64,000 bases of DNA from Clostridia bacterium. Lineage in GTDB: Bacteria > Bacillota > Peptococcia > DRI-13 > UBA5745. The notes under the pieces are model-generated. The model was given only the letters and a program-made list of their open reading frames with translations, made no database searches and was not told the DNA's origin. Below, in pieces: positions 1 to 8,714 of this stretch. Location: positions 1 to 64,000 of the forward strand of contig JAHDPO010000004.1 of NCBI GenBank assembly GCA_018434325.1. Direction: 5' to 3'. Position numbers and translations under genes: made by a program. Every line of letters starts with the position of its first letter. Position 1 is the first letter of the stretch.

Positions 1-374
1 CCGGGGTCATTCTTAGCCAATCTCAGGCCAAATTTGTTCAATTTTTTCGTTTGTGTGTAGATTCCCCTTTGCATTTCACATACTAACGTAATTTTTGCTC
101 ACCCGGCCTCTGCTAATTGCATACAAGTGTAATTTTTGCACAAATGGGGGGGCGGCTTTCATCGTGACGTTTCCGTAACCATATCAATGGCACCTTCCAG
201 TGGATTTTACTTCGACAAGCCGGAACTTACCTTGAAATTCAACTAATTCTGCTTAAAAGGCTGAAGTTTTGACCGGCTTTTTCAGTGCCCTCGTCTCGCT
301 GCTCAATTTTGCGCATTTTTCAGTACTGGCCAAATTTGATGCTTTCTTCCCGATACTTTCCTCGTGATAAAATC
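1..374. other. Intergenic region, no gene seen
   Basis: No convincing coding frame is visible in the first 374 bases. The stretch holds two copies of GTAATTTTTGC (88-98 and 129-139, period 41) and a 40-base block at 250-289 that resembles one at 25232-25270. It lies upstream of the promoter of the hydrogenase maturation operon and may also contain the end of whatever lies left of the window. Confidence 0.5.
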
Positions 375-402
375 TTGACATTCTCGCGGGCTGTGATATG
401 AT
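375..402 (+). promoter_or_regulatory. Sigma-A promoter of hyd maturation operon
   Basis: A perfect -35 TTGACA (375-380) is followed after 16 bases by TATGAT (397-402), one base from the -10 consensus. Transcription would begin near 409, giving a leader of about 170 nt before the first gene at 578. Confidence 0.7.
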
Positions 403-408
403 TTAACC

Positions 409-534
409 ATCTGAGCCGTAAGAAGCTTCTTCCGGCGAAGTGCTTAATTTTCATACTGACACAAAGATTCGTTCTGCGTGAAAGGCCCAGCTATCGATAT
501 TGACTGATGCGCTTTTCACAAGCGCATTTTTTTA
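409..534 (+). ncRNA. Candidate leader RNA with terminator before hyd operon
   Basis: Between the promoter and the first gene sits a possible leader transcript that ends in an intrinsic terminator at 507-534: stem ATGCGCTT/AAGCGCAT around a short loop, then a T run. A terminator between a good promoter and the gene it serves implies attenuation, a riboswitch, or a short independent RNA. I do not recognise a known riboswitch class in it. Confidence 0.4.
507..534 (+). terminator. Intrinsic terminator in hyd leader
   Basis: An 8-bp perfect stem (507-514 with 520-527) is followed by six to seven T. It lies 44 bases before the first start codon of the operon, so some read-through or conditional antitermination is needed for expression from the promoter at 375. 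Confidence 0.75.
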
Positions 535-577
535 TTGTTAAATTTCCGATCACAAAAAAATAAAAAGGGGGCAAGGC

Positions 578-838
578 ATGGAAACAAGAGTAGCGATCAT
601 CGGTATTATTGTGGAAAATCCCGATTCCGTTGAGAGGCTCAACGGCATATTGCACGACTATTCACCCTACATTATCGGCCGCATGGGCATACCTTACCGG
701 GAGCGGAAGGTCTCCATCATCAGCGTAGCCGTCGATGCGCCCCAGGATACGATCAGCGCCCTGTCCGGCAAAGTGGGCAAGCTGCCCGGCGTCAGCGCCA
801 AAACGGCTTATTCCCCTGTGGGAGGCCGCAATGAATAA
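578..838 (+). CDS. TM1266-type iron-only hydrogenase system regulator
   Basis: Small 86-residue protein of the TM1266 family, which is habitually found with [FeFe]-hydrogenase maturases and is regarded as a putative regulator with an ACT/NikR-like fold. The pattern METRVAIIGIIVE near the start and the central GRMGIPYRERKVSII region are typical of the family. The ATG follows AAGGGGGCAAGGC, a strong ribosome binding site. Its stop codon lies inside the first codons of hydE (8-base overlap), so the two are translationally coupled. What it senses or binds is not established; the role is inferred from family context. Confidence 0.85.
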   Translation: METRVAIIGIIVENPDSVERLNGILHDYSPYIIGRMGIPYRERKVSIISVAVDAPQDTISALSGKVGKLPGVSAKTAYSPVGGRNE

Positions 839-1883
839 TGACAGCAAGCTGCTAATCGATAAGCTCGAGGCTGACGGAGCTTTAAGCCCTGCCGAATACT
901 TGTTTTTGCTGGAAAATCGGAGTCCGGAAACTGCCCAATACCTTTTTGAGCGGGCCCGCACCGTCAGGCAGCGTATTTATGGCGATGAGGTCTATACCCG
1001 AGGCTTGATTGAGTTTACGAATTACTGCAAAAACGACTGCTATTATTGCGGTATCCGCAAAAGCAACCGGGAGGCGGAGCGCTACCGCCTGACGAAAGAG
1101 CAGATTCTCGAGTGCTGCGCCGCCGGCTATGACTTAGGTTTCCGCACTTTTGTGCTCCAGGGCGGCGAAGACCCTTTTTACAGCGATGAAAAAATTGCCG
1201 ATATTGTCCGCGCTATTAAAGCAGCCCATCCCGACTGCGCCGTAACCCTTTCCTTTGGTGAAAAAGACCGTAAAAGCTACGAAGCCTATTTTGCCGCCGG
1301 AGCTGACCGCTATCTGCTGCGTCATGAGACGGCCGATTGCGATCATTACGGCAAGCTGCATCCCGGGGAGATGTCTTTGCAGCGCCGCAAGCAATGCCTT
1401 TGGGAGCTGAAGGACATCGGCTATGAGGTGGGCTGCGGCTTTATGGTTGGATCACCCTACCAGACCAATGAATGCCTGGTGGAGGACCTGCTTTTTATCA
1501 AAGAGCTGAACCCTCACATGATCGGTATCGGGCCGTTTATTCCCCACGGTTCTACGCCCTTTGCCGGCCAGGCTGCCGGTTCTCTGGAGCTTACCTTGTT
1601 TTTGCTGGGCATCCTCCGGCTGATGCTGCCGCGGGTGCTGCTGCCGGTGACCACCGCTTTGGGGACCATTCATCCGGCGGGCCGGGAGCAGGGCGTTTTG
1701 GCCGGCGCTAATGTGGTAATGCCCAATCTTTCGCCCCTGAACGTCCGTAAAAAATATATGCTCTATGATAACAAGATCTGTACCGGCGATGAAGCCGCCG
1801 AATGCCGCCGCTGCCTGGCCGGGCGTATGGAATCTGTGGGCTATCGGCTTGTGGTGGCCAGAGGCGACTACAAAGCCGTATAG
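831..1883 (+). CDS. hydE: [FeFe] hydrogenase maturase HydE (radical SAM)
   Basis: 350-residue radical SAM enzyme of H-cluster assembly; in known systems HydE processes the iron-cyanide/carbonyl/cysteine synthon delivered by HydG. The CxxxCxxC cluster motif is at Cys66, Cys70 and Cys73 (YCKNDCYYC), followed by a TIM-barrel body and the LQGGEDP and FGEKDRKSYEAYFAAGAD stretches typical of HydE. The start is ATG at 831 because GGAGG lies just upstream (821-825); longer in-frame extension would overlap the previous gene extensively. First in the maturase block hydE-hydG-hydF. No structural hydrogenase gene is in the window. Confidence 0.95.
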   Translation: MNNDSKLLIDKLEADGALSPAEYLFLLENRSPETAQYLFERARTVRQRIYGDEVYTRGLIEFTNYCKNDCYYCGIRKSNREAERYRLTKEQILECCAAGYDLGFRTFVLQGGEDPFYSDEKIADIVRAIKAAHPDCAVTLSFGEKDRKSYEAYFAAGADRYLLRHETADCDHYGKLHPGEMSLQRRKQCLWELKDIGYEVGCGFMVGSPYQTNECLVEDLLFIKELNPHMIGIGPFIPHGSTPFAGQAAGSLELTLFLLGILRLMLPRVLLPVTTALGTIHPAGREQGVLAGANVVMPNLSPLNVRKKYMLYDNKICTGDEAAECRRCLAGRMESVGYRLVVARGDYKAV

Positions 1884-1933
1884 GTATAAAGCTAACGGGG
1901 AAGAAAAATCTGACCCGAAAGAAAGGAGCAGCT

Positions 1934-3352
1934 ATGTATAATCCCAAGTCTTTACGTGCAGAAGAATTCATTGCCCATGAGGCGGTTCTGGAAACTCTGG
2001 CTTATGCTGAGGCCAATAAGGAGAATGAGGAGCTCATCGACTCCATTATTGCCAAAGCCAAGCTGCGCAAGGGCCTGTCCCACCGGGAGGCCGCCGTCCT
2101 GCTGGATTGCACTATTGAGGAGAAAAACAAGGAAATCTATGCCTTGGCCGAGCAGATCAAAAAAGATTACTATGGCAACCGCATTGTGATGTTCGCACCC
2201 TTGTATCTGTCCAATTACTGCGTCAACGGCTGCGTCTACTGTCCTTATCATCAAAAGAATACAAACATTGCCAGAAAGAAGCTGACCCAGGAGGAAGTGG
2301 CTCAGGAGGTTATGGCTTTGCAGGATATGGGTCATAAACGGCTGGCTATTGAGTCCGGGGAAGATCCCGTCAATAGTCCTATCGAATACATTCTGGAATG
2401 TATCAATACGATTTACAGTGTCAAGCACAAAAACGGCGCTATCCGCCGGGTCAATGTCAATATTGCGGCCACGACGGTGGAGAACTACCGGAAGCTCCGG
2501 GACGCCGAGATCGGAACTTACATCCTTTTTCAGGAGACCTATCATAAAGAAAGCTATGAGAAGCTCCATCCTACGGGCCCCAAGCATAATTATGCCTACC
2601 ATACCGAGGCCATGGACCGGGCTATGGAAGGGGGCATCGATGACGTGGGCATAGGAGTGCTCTTTGGCCTGGAGCTTTACCGCTATGAATTTGCCGGCTT
2701 ATTGATGCACGCGGAGCATTTGGAGGCGGCCCACGGTGTGGGGCCTCATACCATCAGCGTACCCAGAATCCGTCAGGCTGACGGCATCGATCCCGGCGCC
2801 TTTGATAACGGTATTGATGACGATACCTTTGCCAAAATTATTGCCTGCATCCGTATCGCCGCTCCTTATACCGGCATGATCGTTTCCACCAGGGAAAGCC
2901 AGGCTTGCCGGGAAAGAGTGATCCATCTGGGCGTCTCGCAGATCAGCGGCGGCTCCAAGACCAGTGTGGGCGGCTATTACGAACCCCAACCTGAGGATGC
3001 GGAGTCCGAGCAATTTGACGTCAGCGACAAGAGGACTCTGGACGAGATTGTGGAATGGCTGATGAAATTAGGCTACATTCCCAGCTTTTGCACGGCCTGC
3101 TACCGGGAAGGCCGCACCGGCGACCGTTTTATGAGCCTTTGTAAAAGCGGCAACCTGCAAAACTGCTGCCATCCCAATGCCTTGATGACCCTTAAAGAAT
3201 ATGTGGTCGATTATGCCTCTGATTCCACGAAGGCTTTGGGCGAAGCTTTAATAGCGGCGGAAATTGCCAATATACCGAAGGATAAGGTAAAGCAGATCGT
3301 CCGGGATAACCTTTCGCACATTGAACATGGGCAAAGAGACTTTCGACTGTAG
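1934..3352 (+). CDS. hydG: [FeFe] hydrogenase maturase HydG (radical SAM tyrosine lyase)
   Basis: 472-residue radical SAM enzyme that cleaves tyrosine to make the CO and CN ligands of the H-cluster. The radical SAM cluster is CxxxCxxC at Cys96, Cys100 and Cys103. The second, auxiliary cluster signature CX2CX22C near the C terminus (FCTACYREG ... NCCHP) separates HydG from the related thiazole enzyme ThiH. The start is ATG 1934 behind GAAAGGAGCAGCT. It sits 50 bases after hydE and 10 bases before hydF in the same orientation, so co-transcription is likely. Confidence 0.96.
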   Translation: MYNPKSLRAEEFIAHEAVLETLAYAEANKENEELIDSIIAKAKLRKGLSHREAAVLLDCTIEEKNKEIYALAEQIKKDYYGNRIVMFAPLYLSNYCVNGCVYCPYHQKNTNIARKKLTQEEVAQEVMALQDMGHKRLAIESGEDPVNSPIEYILECINTIYSVKHKNGAIRRVNVNIAATTVENYRKLRDAEIGTYILFQETYHKESYEKLHPTGPKHNYAYHTEAMDRAMEGGIDDVGIGVLFGLELYRYEFAGLLMHAEHLEAAHGVGPHTISVPRIRQADGIDPGAFDNGIDDDTFAKIIACIRIAAPYTGMIVSTRESQACRERVIHLGVSQISGGSKTSVGGYYEPQPEDAESEQFDVSDKRTLDEIVEWLMKLGYIPSFCTACYREGRTGDRFMSLCKSGNLQNCCHPNALMTLKEYVVDYASDSTKALGEALIAAEIANIPKDKVKQIVRDNLSHIEHGQRDFRL

Positions 3353-3362
3353 GTGATGATAT

Positions 3363-4616
3363 ATGGGACTTAATGAGACCCCCAGCGCCAATCGCATCCA
3401 TATCGGTATTTTTGGCAACCGCAACGCCGGCAAATCCAGCGTTATCAATGCCATTACCGGCCAGGATTTTGCCATTGTCTCCGAGATGAAGGGCACCACC
3501 ACGGACCCGGTTTACAAAGCCATGGAGCTTTTGCCCCTGGGGCCGGTGATGATTATCGATACCCCCGGCATCGATGACGAGGGAGCTTTGGGAGAGCAGC
3601 GCATCAAGAAGGCCAGGCAAGTGCTGAATAAGACGGACGTTGCCCTCCTGGTGGTGGATGCCTCAGTGGGCCAAAAGCCCCAGGATGGGGAACTGATCGG
3701 ACTCTTTGAAGAGAAGCAGATTCCGTATATCATCGTCTGGAACAAAAGCGATCTTTTGCCGAGTTCGGCAGCAGGCATAGAGAAGGAGACAAAGCCGGAG
3801 CCGGCGGCGCCGACCAGGGAAATTTATATCAGTGCCAAAACCGGTTTTCATATCGAAGCATTGAAAAATAAAATTGCCGCACTGACCCTGACAGAGGAGC
3901 CTCAGCAGCGGCTAGTGGCCGATTTAATCCAGCCTTTGGATTTTGTGATTTTGGTTACGCCTATTGATAAAGCCGCGCCGAAGGGTCGCTTGATCCTGCC
4001 CCAGCAGCAGACCATCCGGGATATTCTTGATGCCGGAGCCGTATCTGTCGTGGTCAGAGAGTCTGAGTTGAAAGAGACGCTGGAAAAACTGGGACGAAAA
4101 CCACAATTGGTGATCACCGACAGCCAGGTTTTTGCTCAGGTTGCCGCCCTGGTGCCTGAAGATATTACTCTGACCTCTTTTTCTATTTTGTTTGCCCGCT
4201 ATAAGGGGCTGCTGGATACGGCCGTCAAGGGCGCCGCAGCGCTAAAGGGCCTGCAGGATGGTGATAAGGTGCTGATCAGCGAAGGCTGCAGCCATCACCG
4301 GCAATGCGAGGATATCGGGACGGTGAAGCTGCCTCGCTGGGTCAGGAGCTATACAGGGAAAGAGCCGGATTTTACTTTTTCCGCCGGCAGGGAATTTCCT
4401 GAGGATTTGCAGCAATATAAGCTGATTATTCACTGCGGCGGTTGTATGCTCAATGAGCGGGAAGTCAAGTATCGCCAGAAATGTGCGGTGGATCAGGGCG
4501 TGCCCATCACCAATTACGGCATTGCTATTGCCGCCATGCAGGGTATCCTGCGGCGCAGCATCGCCATGTTCCCCCAGCTTATGGCGGAAATCAGTAAAGC
4601 TGAAATAAGAGCATAA
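3363..4616 (+). CDS. hydF: [FeFe] hydrogenase maturation GTPase HydF
   Basis: 417-residue GTPase and scaffold that carries the 2Fe precursor to apo-hydrogenase. N-terminal G domain: P-loop GNRNAGKSS (residues 18-26), DTPG switch II and NKSD specificity motif. The C-terminal iron-sulfur region carries CSHHRQC and, later, HCGGC, matching the conserved Cys-X(about 50)-HCXXC ligand pattern of HydF. The ATG is preceded by AGGTGATG 10 bases after hydG. A strong terminator follows, closing the operon. Confidence 0.95.
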   Translation: MGLNETPSANRIHIGIFGNRNAGKSSVINAITGQDFAIVSEMKGTTTDPVYKAMELLPLGPVMIIDTPGIDDEGALGEQRIKKARQVLNKTDVALLVVDASVGQKPQDGELIGLFEEKQIPYIIVWNKSDLLPSSAAGIEKETKPEPAAPTREIYISAKTGFHIEALKNKIAALTLTEEPQQRLVADLIQPLDFVILVTPIDKAAPKGRLILPQQQTIRDILDAGAVSVVVRESELKETLEKLGRKPQLVITDSQVFAQVAALVPEDITLTSFSILFARYKGLLDTAVKGAAALKGLQDGDKVLISEGCSHHRQCEDIGTVKLPRWVRSYTGKEPDFTFSAGREFPEDLQQYKLIIHCGGCMLNEREVKYRQKCAVDQGVPITNYGIAIAAMQGILRRSIAMFPQLMAEISKAEIRA

Positions 4617-4630
4617 AAGTATCGCTAAAA

Positions 4631-4677
4631 AAACTGCCGCAACCGGTCGGAAGAGACCGGGGAGCGGCAGTTTTTTT
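4631..4677 (+). terminator. Terminator after hydF
   Basis: Stem AACTGCCGC/GCGGCAGTT with an inner ACCGGTC/GACCGG hairpin and a run of seven T. It lies 15 bases after the hydF stop. Confidence 0.85.
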
Positions 4678-4753
4678 CGTGCGGCCGAGAACCATAAGCG
4701 AGGGCTTTTCATATCTTGTATACCGGAAAGAACTGAGAAGGGAGACGGTCTAT

Positions 4754-6229
4754 TTGGATATTTGTCTTTGGGGTCTTGGGGGCCGCATTGTTGTACCGGA
4801 AGATCCCGGCTATAACGAAGCCCGTCAGGGTTACAACCGAGCCATCCAACACTACCCGCTGATTATCAATTATTGCCGGAATAAAGAGGATGTGGCAAAG
4901 GCGGTGAACTGGGCAAGAAGGTATAGAATACCTTTGCGCATCCGCAGCGGCGGTCACAATTATGAAGGTTATTCCAACGGCAGCGGCACCCTGGTCGTGG
5001 ATATAAGCGAGATGCATGGCCTCAGCCTGGATGAAGAGGGGGGCTTTTTAACGCTGGAAGGGGGCGTAACCAACCGCCAGGTCTATGAATTTGTATCGGC
5101 CAGAGGCTATCCCTTTGCCGGCGGCACTTGCCCCACCGTGGGAGTCAGCGGCTATGCGACGGGAGGCGGCTGGGGCCTGTCCTGCCGCTATTTGGGTTTG
5201 GGATGTGACAGTCTTGAAGAAATTGAGCTAGTCAATGGCGAAGGACGCCTCATCAAGGCAAACCGGCGCCGTAATCCAGAGCTTTTTTGGGCTTGCCGCG
5301 GCGCCGGCGGCGGCAATTTCGGCGTCATTGTATCCATGGTATTCAGACTACCGCCTAAAACGGACAATGTGACCTTGATTGAAATCGATTATCTCCAGGC
5401 CACGACGGAAAGACAGGAGATATTCCTGGCAACCTGGCAGCAATGGCTGAAGGAAGCTGATCCCAGAATCACTCTGATTTCAAGAATCTATAACTCCGCA
5501 AACGACGGTTTGGCTATGCTGGTTCGAGGTATTTTTTATGGCGAAGCTGATGAGGCGAAGGTGCTCATGGAACCTTTCACCGGGCTTGAAGGGGCAGAAT
5601 ACAGTTTTCAATATCTGCCGTTTCTTGAGGCTGTGACTATCATCGGCAGCAATTACCCCGATTCTGAAAAATTCCAGTCCGTCAGCCGTTTTGTTCTGCG
5701 CAATTTTAACGGAGAAGAGATTGCGGAGCTGGTAAAGCTGATCGGGCAGCGGCCGCCGGGCTCTTTATTTGCGGGGCTGTCCATGTATGCCCTGGGCGGC
5801 AAGGTGCGAGAGATGGGGAGAGATCAGACGGCCTTTTTTTACCGGCAGGCGGACTATATTATCTGGCTGGAGACCATATGGGAGGAGAACAGATTTGCCG
5901 TGGCCAACAGAAGCTGGATCAACCGCCGTTTTCCGGCGCTGGCATCCGTGACAACCGGATCTTACGTTAACTTCCCTTATAGCCGGCTGCCCAACTATTT
6001 GGAGGAGTATTATGGCAATCATGCCGCTTTGCTTAAGGAGATCAAAAAAAAGTATGACCCCTGCAATATTTTTACCTTTCCTCAAGGACTCAAAAGCAGG
6101 GGCCGCAAGCAATCCAAACCGGCGGTTCTAACGGATTTGGAGGCGGAAGAAACAAAGGCCCAACCAGCGGATGATAGGACATATCGCCGGTTCCGCTACG
6201 TCAAAGATCATGCAGGAGCGGGCCGTTAA
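4754..6229 (+). CDS. FAD-linked BBE-family oxidoreductase
   Basis: Flavoprotein of the berberine bridge enzyme-like family (FAD_binding_4 plus C-terminal BBE domain). I choose TTG 4754 (491 residues), preceded by AGAAGGGAGA at good spacing; a GTG at 4679 would lie in the preceding terminator. In this numbering His68 (RSGGHNYEG) and Cys126 (GGTCPTVGVSG) fit the two sites of bicovalent FAD attachment known in this family. The end, YYGNHAALLKEIKKKYDP, is the BBE signature. No signal peptide is visible. Substrate unknown; relatives oxidise sugars or alkaloids. Placed alone between two hairpins. Confidence 0.85.
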   Translation: MDICLWGLGGRIVVPEDPGYNEARQGYNRAIQHYPLIINYCRNKEDVAKAVNWARRYRIPLRIRSGGHNYEGYSNGSGTLVVDISEMHGLSLDEEGGFLTLEGGVTNRQVYEFVSARGYPFAGGTCPTVGVSGYATGGGWGLSCRYLGLGCDSLEEIELVNGEGRLIKANRRRNPELFWACRGAGGGNFGVIVSMVFRLPPKTDNVTLIEIDYLQATTERQEIFLATWQQWLKEADPRITLISRIYNSANDGLAMLVRGIFYGEADEAKVLMEPFTGLEGAEYSFQYLPFLEAVTIIGSNYPDSEKFQSVSRFVLRNFNGEEIAELVKLIGQRPPGSLFAGLSMYALGGKVREMGRDQTAFFYRQADYIIWLETIWEENRFAVANRSWINRRFPALASVTTGSYVNFPYSRLPNYLEEYYGNHAALLKEIKKKYDPCNIFTFPQGLKSRGRKQSKPAVLTDLEAEETKAQPADDRTYRRFRYVKDHAGAGR

Positions 6230-6255
6230 AGCGTCTGCGCAGCTGCATCAAACAA

Positions 6256-6291
6256 CCAGGGGCTGCCGCACAATTTGCGAACAGCCCCTGG
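6256..6291. terminator. Hairpin between convergent genes
   Basis: A 10-bp perfect stem CCAGGGGCTG/CAGCCCCTGG (6256-6265 and 6282-6291). On the minus strand it is followed by TTGTTT, so it best serves the PadR gene that ends at 6313; it could stall the plus-strand transcript too. Confidence 0.6.
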
Positions 6292-6312
6292 CGCCTAATT
6301 ATTCTCTTGAAT

Positions 6313-6711
6313 TTATTGCTCAATTTTTAAAATGGATTTCGCTTCGACGATGATCGAATGGATGGTTTTGCTGTAGGTTTCCAGCGTGCCAATCCAAGTG
6401 CTTAAGCAGTCCAGGCCGTTGTCGGTGATGCGGTAGACCTTTTTCGCCGGGCCTGTCTTTTCCATTTCCCATTCAGACTGGACAAGCCCTTTTTCCTCCA
6501 GGGTGTTTAATGTGCGGTAAACTCCCGTATTGTCGGCCTTTTCGCCGTTGAACAGGTTTTTGTCTTCCAGGGCCTGTATAATAGAATATCCGTGAAGATT
6601 CTGTTTAGCAAGAAGGATCAGGATATTGGGCTGCAGCAGCTTATCGAGGGTATATCCTTTACAGGAACATTTCGCTCTTTTATATATGGGAGTTTTGGTC
6701 ATATCAGACAT
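6313..6711 (-). CDS. PadR-family transcriptional regulator
   Basis: 132-residue winged-helix regulator of the PadR type: HGYSIIQALED, GVYRTLNTLEEKGLV recognition region and KKVYRITDNG wing, followed by a C-terminal helix for dimerisation. The N terminus carries a CSCKG motif (about residue 14), which could bind a metal or respond to thiols; that is inference. ATG at 6711 has TGAGG nine bases upstream; a TTG six bases earlier would leave too little spacing. An inverted repeat overlapping its predicted -35 suggests autorepression. The gene diverges from an acetyltransferase. Confidence 0.85.
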   Translation of the reverse strand: MSDMTKTPIYKRAKCSCKGYTLDKLLQPNILILLAKQNLHGYSIIQALEDKNLFNGEKADNTGVYRTLNTLEEKGLVQSEWEMEKTGPAKKVYRITDNGLDCLSTWIGTLETYSKTIHSIIVEAKSILKIEQ

Positions 6712-6745
6712 AATCAATCACCTCAGAGTTAATCTAGCATATTGC

Positions 6746-6760
6746 TTGACGGGCTGTCAA
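6746..6760 (-). promoter_or_regulatory. Candidate PadR promoter/operator
   Basis: Perfect inverted repeat TTGAC-GGGCT-GTCAA. Its right arm, read on the minus strand, supplies a -35 TTGACA (6755-6760) with a possible -10 TAGATT 18 bases on. A regulator bound here would block the promoter, consistent with PadR autoregulation. Confidence 0.45.
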
Positions 6761-6841
6761 TATGGATAATTATGTGATAAAGTAATATGATAAAGTTCAT
6801 AACGCAATTGGATAAACAGGAATTTGACTGGAGGGATCGAT

Positions 6842-7351
6842 ATGGATTGTAGAATCAGACCCTGGCAAACGGAGGATGCCGAAAACATTGCAGAGGTATT
6901 GAACAATAAAAAAATTCAAAATAACCTCCGGGACGGCATCCCTTTTCCCTATACGGCTGAAGACGCCAAAGAGTATATCACAGCTATGCTGGCGGCGGAC
7001 AAAGAGATGACTTATGCATTTGCAATAACAATCGAAGATAAAGCCATCGGCAGCATCGGCGTCTTCCGCAAAGACAATATCCATATTCGGACCGCCGAGA
7101 TGGGCTATTATGTTGCCGAGCCTTATTGGGGTATGGGAATCGGAACAAGCGCAGTCAAGCAAGCGGGCAAGTATATTTTTGAGCATACTGACATTGTAAG
7201 GATTTTTGCAGAGCCCTTCGCTGATAATGCCGCATCCTGCCGTATTCTTGAAAAGTCGGGATTCCAATGCGAAGGCATTTTGCGGAAAAATGCCTTCAAA
7301 AACGGCAAAATACTGGATATGAAAATGTATGCGTTGGTCAAGGAAGCTTAA
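6842..7351 (+). CDS. GNAT acetyltransferase (RimJ/RimL-like)
   Basis: 169-residue acetyltransferase. The family features are IRPWQTEDAENIAEVL at the start, a central beta strand GSIGVFR, the acetyl-CoA pyrophosphate loop YWGMGIGTSAVKQ (Q/RxxGxG/A pattern) and SCRILEKSGFQCEG near the end, which is characteristic of the RimJ/RimL group. Start ATG 6842 has GGAGGG seven bases upstream. Substrate unknown. Confidence 0.85.
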   Translation: MDCRIRPWQTEDAENIAEVLNNKKIQNNLRDGIPFPYTAEDAKEYITAMLAADKEMTYAFAITIEDKAIGSIGVFRKDNIHIRTAEMGYYVAEPYWGMGIGTSAVKQAGKYIFEHTDIVRIFAEPFADNAASCRILEKSGFQCEGILRKNAFKNGKILDMKMYALVKEA

Positions 7352-7367
7352 AAAGAAGAAATAAACT

Positions 7368-7405
7368 GAGCCGTGATTCCCCTTGAGGAGCCACGGCTCT
7401 TTGCT
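7368..7405. terminator. Bidirectional terminator
   Basis: Stem GAGCCGTG (7368-7375) with CACGGCTC (7392-7399), followed by CTTTGCTT on plus and AGTTTATTTC on minus. It sits between the acetyltransferase and the convergent NifX-like gene. Confidence 0.6.
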
Positions 7406-7440
7406 TATCCTGCGCGGATTTTCAGATTTTTAATGCCAGG

Positions 7441-7878
7441 TTAACGGTGATGCTGCCCGTCGTGACCGCCGCAAATGTGATTTTCACCGTGATGATGTTC
7501 GCCATGGCTGCCGCAAGTATGCCCTGCGCCGTGATGATGTTCGCCGTGGTGATTGCACATGATATCCGGGTTATATTTTAAGCTGCCGGCCAGCAAATCA
7601 TTGACGGCCTTATCCGCATCGCCGCTGACGCCGCCGTACAGATCTATGCCGGCTTCAGCCAGAGCCTGCTTGGCGCCGCCGCCAATACCGCCGCAGATCA
7701 ATGTGTTTACGCCGCCTTTTTTTAGAATATCAGCCAATGCGCCGTGGCCGCTGCCATTTGTGTTCACGACGGAAGCCACCTGAATCTTGCCATTCTCTAT
7801 ATCATAGACCTTAAACCGTTCCGTATGCCCAAAGTGTTGAAACACGTTGCCATTTTCATAGGTTACTGCGATCCTCAT
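7441..7878 (-). CDS. NifX/NifB-like dinitrogenase iron-molybdenum cofactor protein
   Basis: 145-residue protein of the Nif-Mo-Co binding family (Pfam Nitro_FeMo-Co type). Core residues 1-108 show the family start MRIAVTYENGNVFQHFGHTE, GALADILKKGGVNTLICGG and the GGAKQALAEAGI loop. The tail (about 109-145) is strongly histidine- and cysteine-rich with repeated GEHHHG and CGGH/CGSH units, suggesting metal binding. It overlaps the upstream Mrp gene by four bases. The set DUF134-Mrp-NifX is common in anaerobes, probably for Fe-S cluster handling; no nitrogenase genes are present. Confidence 0.88.
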   Translation of the reverse strand: MRIAVTYENGNVFQHFGHTERFKVYDIENGKIQVASVVNTNGSGHGALADILKKGGVNTLICGGIGGGAKQALAEAGIDLYGGVSGDADKAVNDLLAGSLKYNPDIMCNHHGEHHHGAGHTCGSHGEHHHGENHICGGHDGQHHR

Positions 7879-8714
7879 TTTTTAGCCTCCATTTCTAAAA
7901 GCAGATTGGTTAACTCATCTAGACTGTTATCGTCAAACAATTCAATTGTCCCTGAATCGCTGGCTCTTGCCAGGCCGGGGTCGATCGGCAGTTTGCACAC
8001 CATATTGATGCCGTGCTTGGCGGCAATCTCATCCACATGGCTCTCGCCAAAAACAGAATGACAGCTTCCGCAATCCGGGCATTTGAAATAGCTCATGTTC
8101 TCCACGACGGCCAGCACAGGAATATCCATGGCGGCGGCCATGTTTACAGCTTTTTCAACGATCATGCCCACCAATTTCTGCGGTGATGTGACAATCACGA
8201 TGCCATCCAGCGGCAGAGACTGAAAAACGGTAAGGGGTACGTCGCCGGTGCCGGGAGGAAGGTCGACAAACATATAATCAATATCTCCCCAAATCACGTC
8301 TGTCCAAAACTGCTTGACCATTCCGGCTATAATCGGGCCGCGCCATATGACCGGATCCGTATCGTTTTCCAGCAGCAGATTTGTGGACATGATGGCAATG
8401 CCCGTTTTACTTCTAGCCGGAAATAATCCGAATTCACCAGCCGCCGCTTTTCCCTGAATCCCAAAAGCCTTGGGGATAGAGGGGCCGGTCACGTCGGCAT
8501 CAAGAATGGCCGCCTGATATCCGGCCCTTTGCATCGATACGGCCAGCAGTGACGTAACCAGTGTTTTGCCCACGCCGCCTTTGCCGCTGACCACGCCAAT
8601 TACTTTCCTGATTTTAGAGAGCTTATTTGGCGACTCCTGTAGGCTGTCGGGTTTTCTGTCTCCGCAATTTTCCACGCCGCATTGGTTGCAGCTTTCTGCA
8701 CATTGTTCACTCAA
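7875..8714 (-). CDS. Mrp/NBP35-family Fe-S carrier ATPase
   Basis: About 279 residues. An N-terminal Cys segment (CAESCNQCGVENC) precedes the deviant Walker A GKGGVGKTLV, the Walker B FVDLPPGTGD and the C-terminal CPDCGSCHS bridging-cluster motif, the standard layout of Mrp/ApbC scaffold ATPases. I start at TTG 8714, preceded by GAAAGGAAG with nine bases spacing; upstream in-frame sequence lies inside the DUF134 gene. The start overlaps the end of that gene by eight bases, so coupled translation is likely. Role: cytosolic Fe-S cluster transfer (family knowledge). Confidence 0.9.
   Translation of the reverse strand: MSEQCAESCNQCGVENCGDRKPDSLQESPNKLSKIRKVIGVVSGKGGVGKTLVTSLLAVSMQRAGYQAAILDADVTGPSIPKAFGIQGKAAAGEFGLFPARSKTGIAIMSTNLLLENDTDPVIWRGPIIAGMVKQFWTDVIWGDIDYMFVDLPPGTGDVPLTVFQSLPLDGIVIVTSPQKLVGMIVEKAVNMAAAMDIPVLAVVENMSYFKCPDCGSCHSVFGESHVDEIAAKHGINMVCKLPIDPGLARASDSGTIELFDDNSLDELTNLLLEMEAKK

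Noticed and set aside
88-139. Tandem GTAATTTTTGC copies as a regulator site
   Set aside because: Eleven AT-rich bases repeated once in AT-rich DNA are weak evidence, and they lie far from any promoter.
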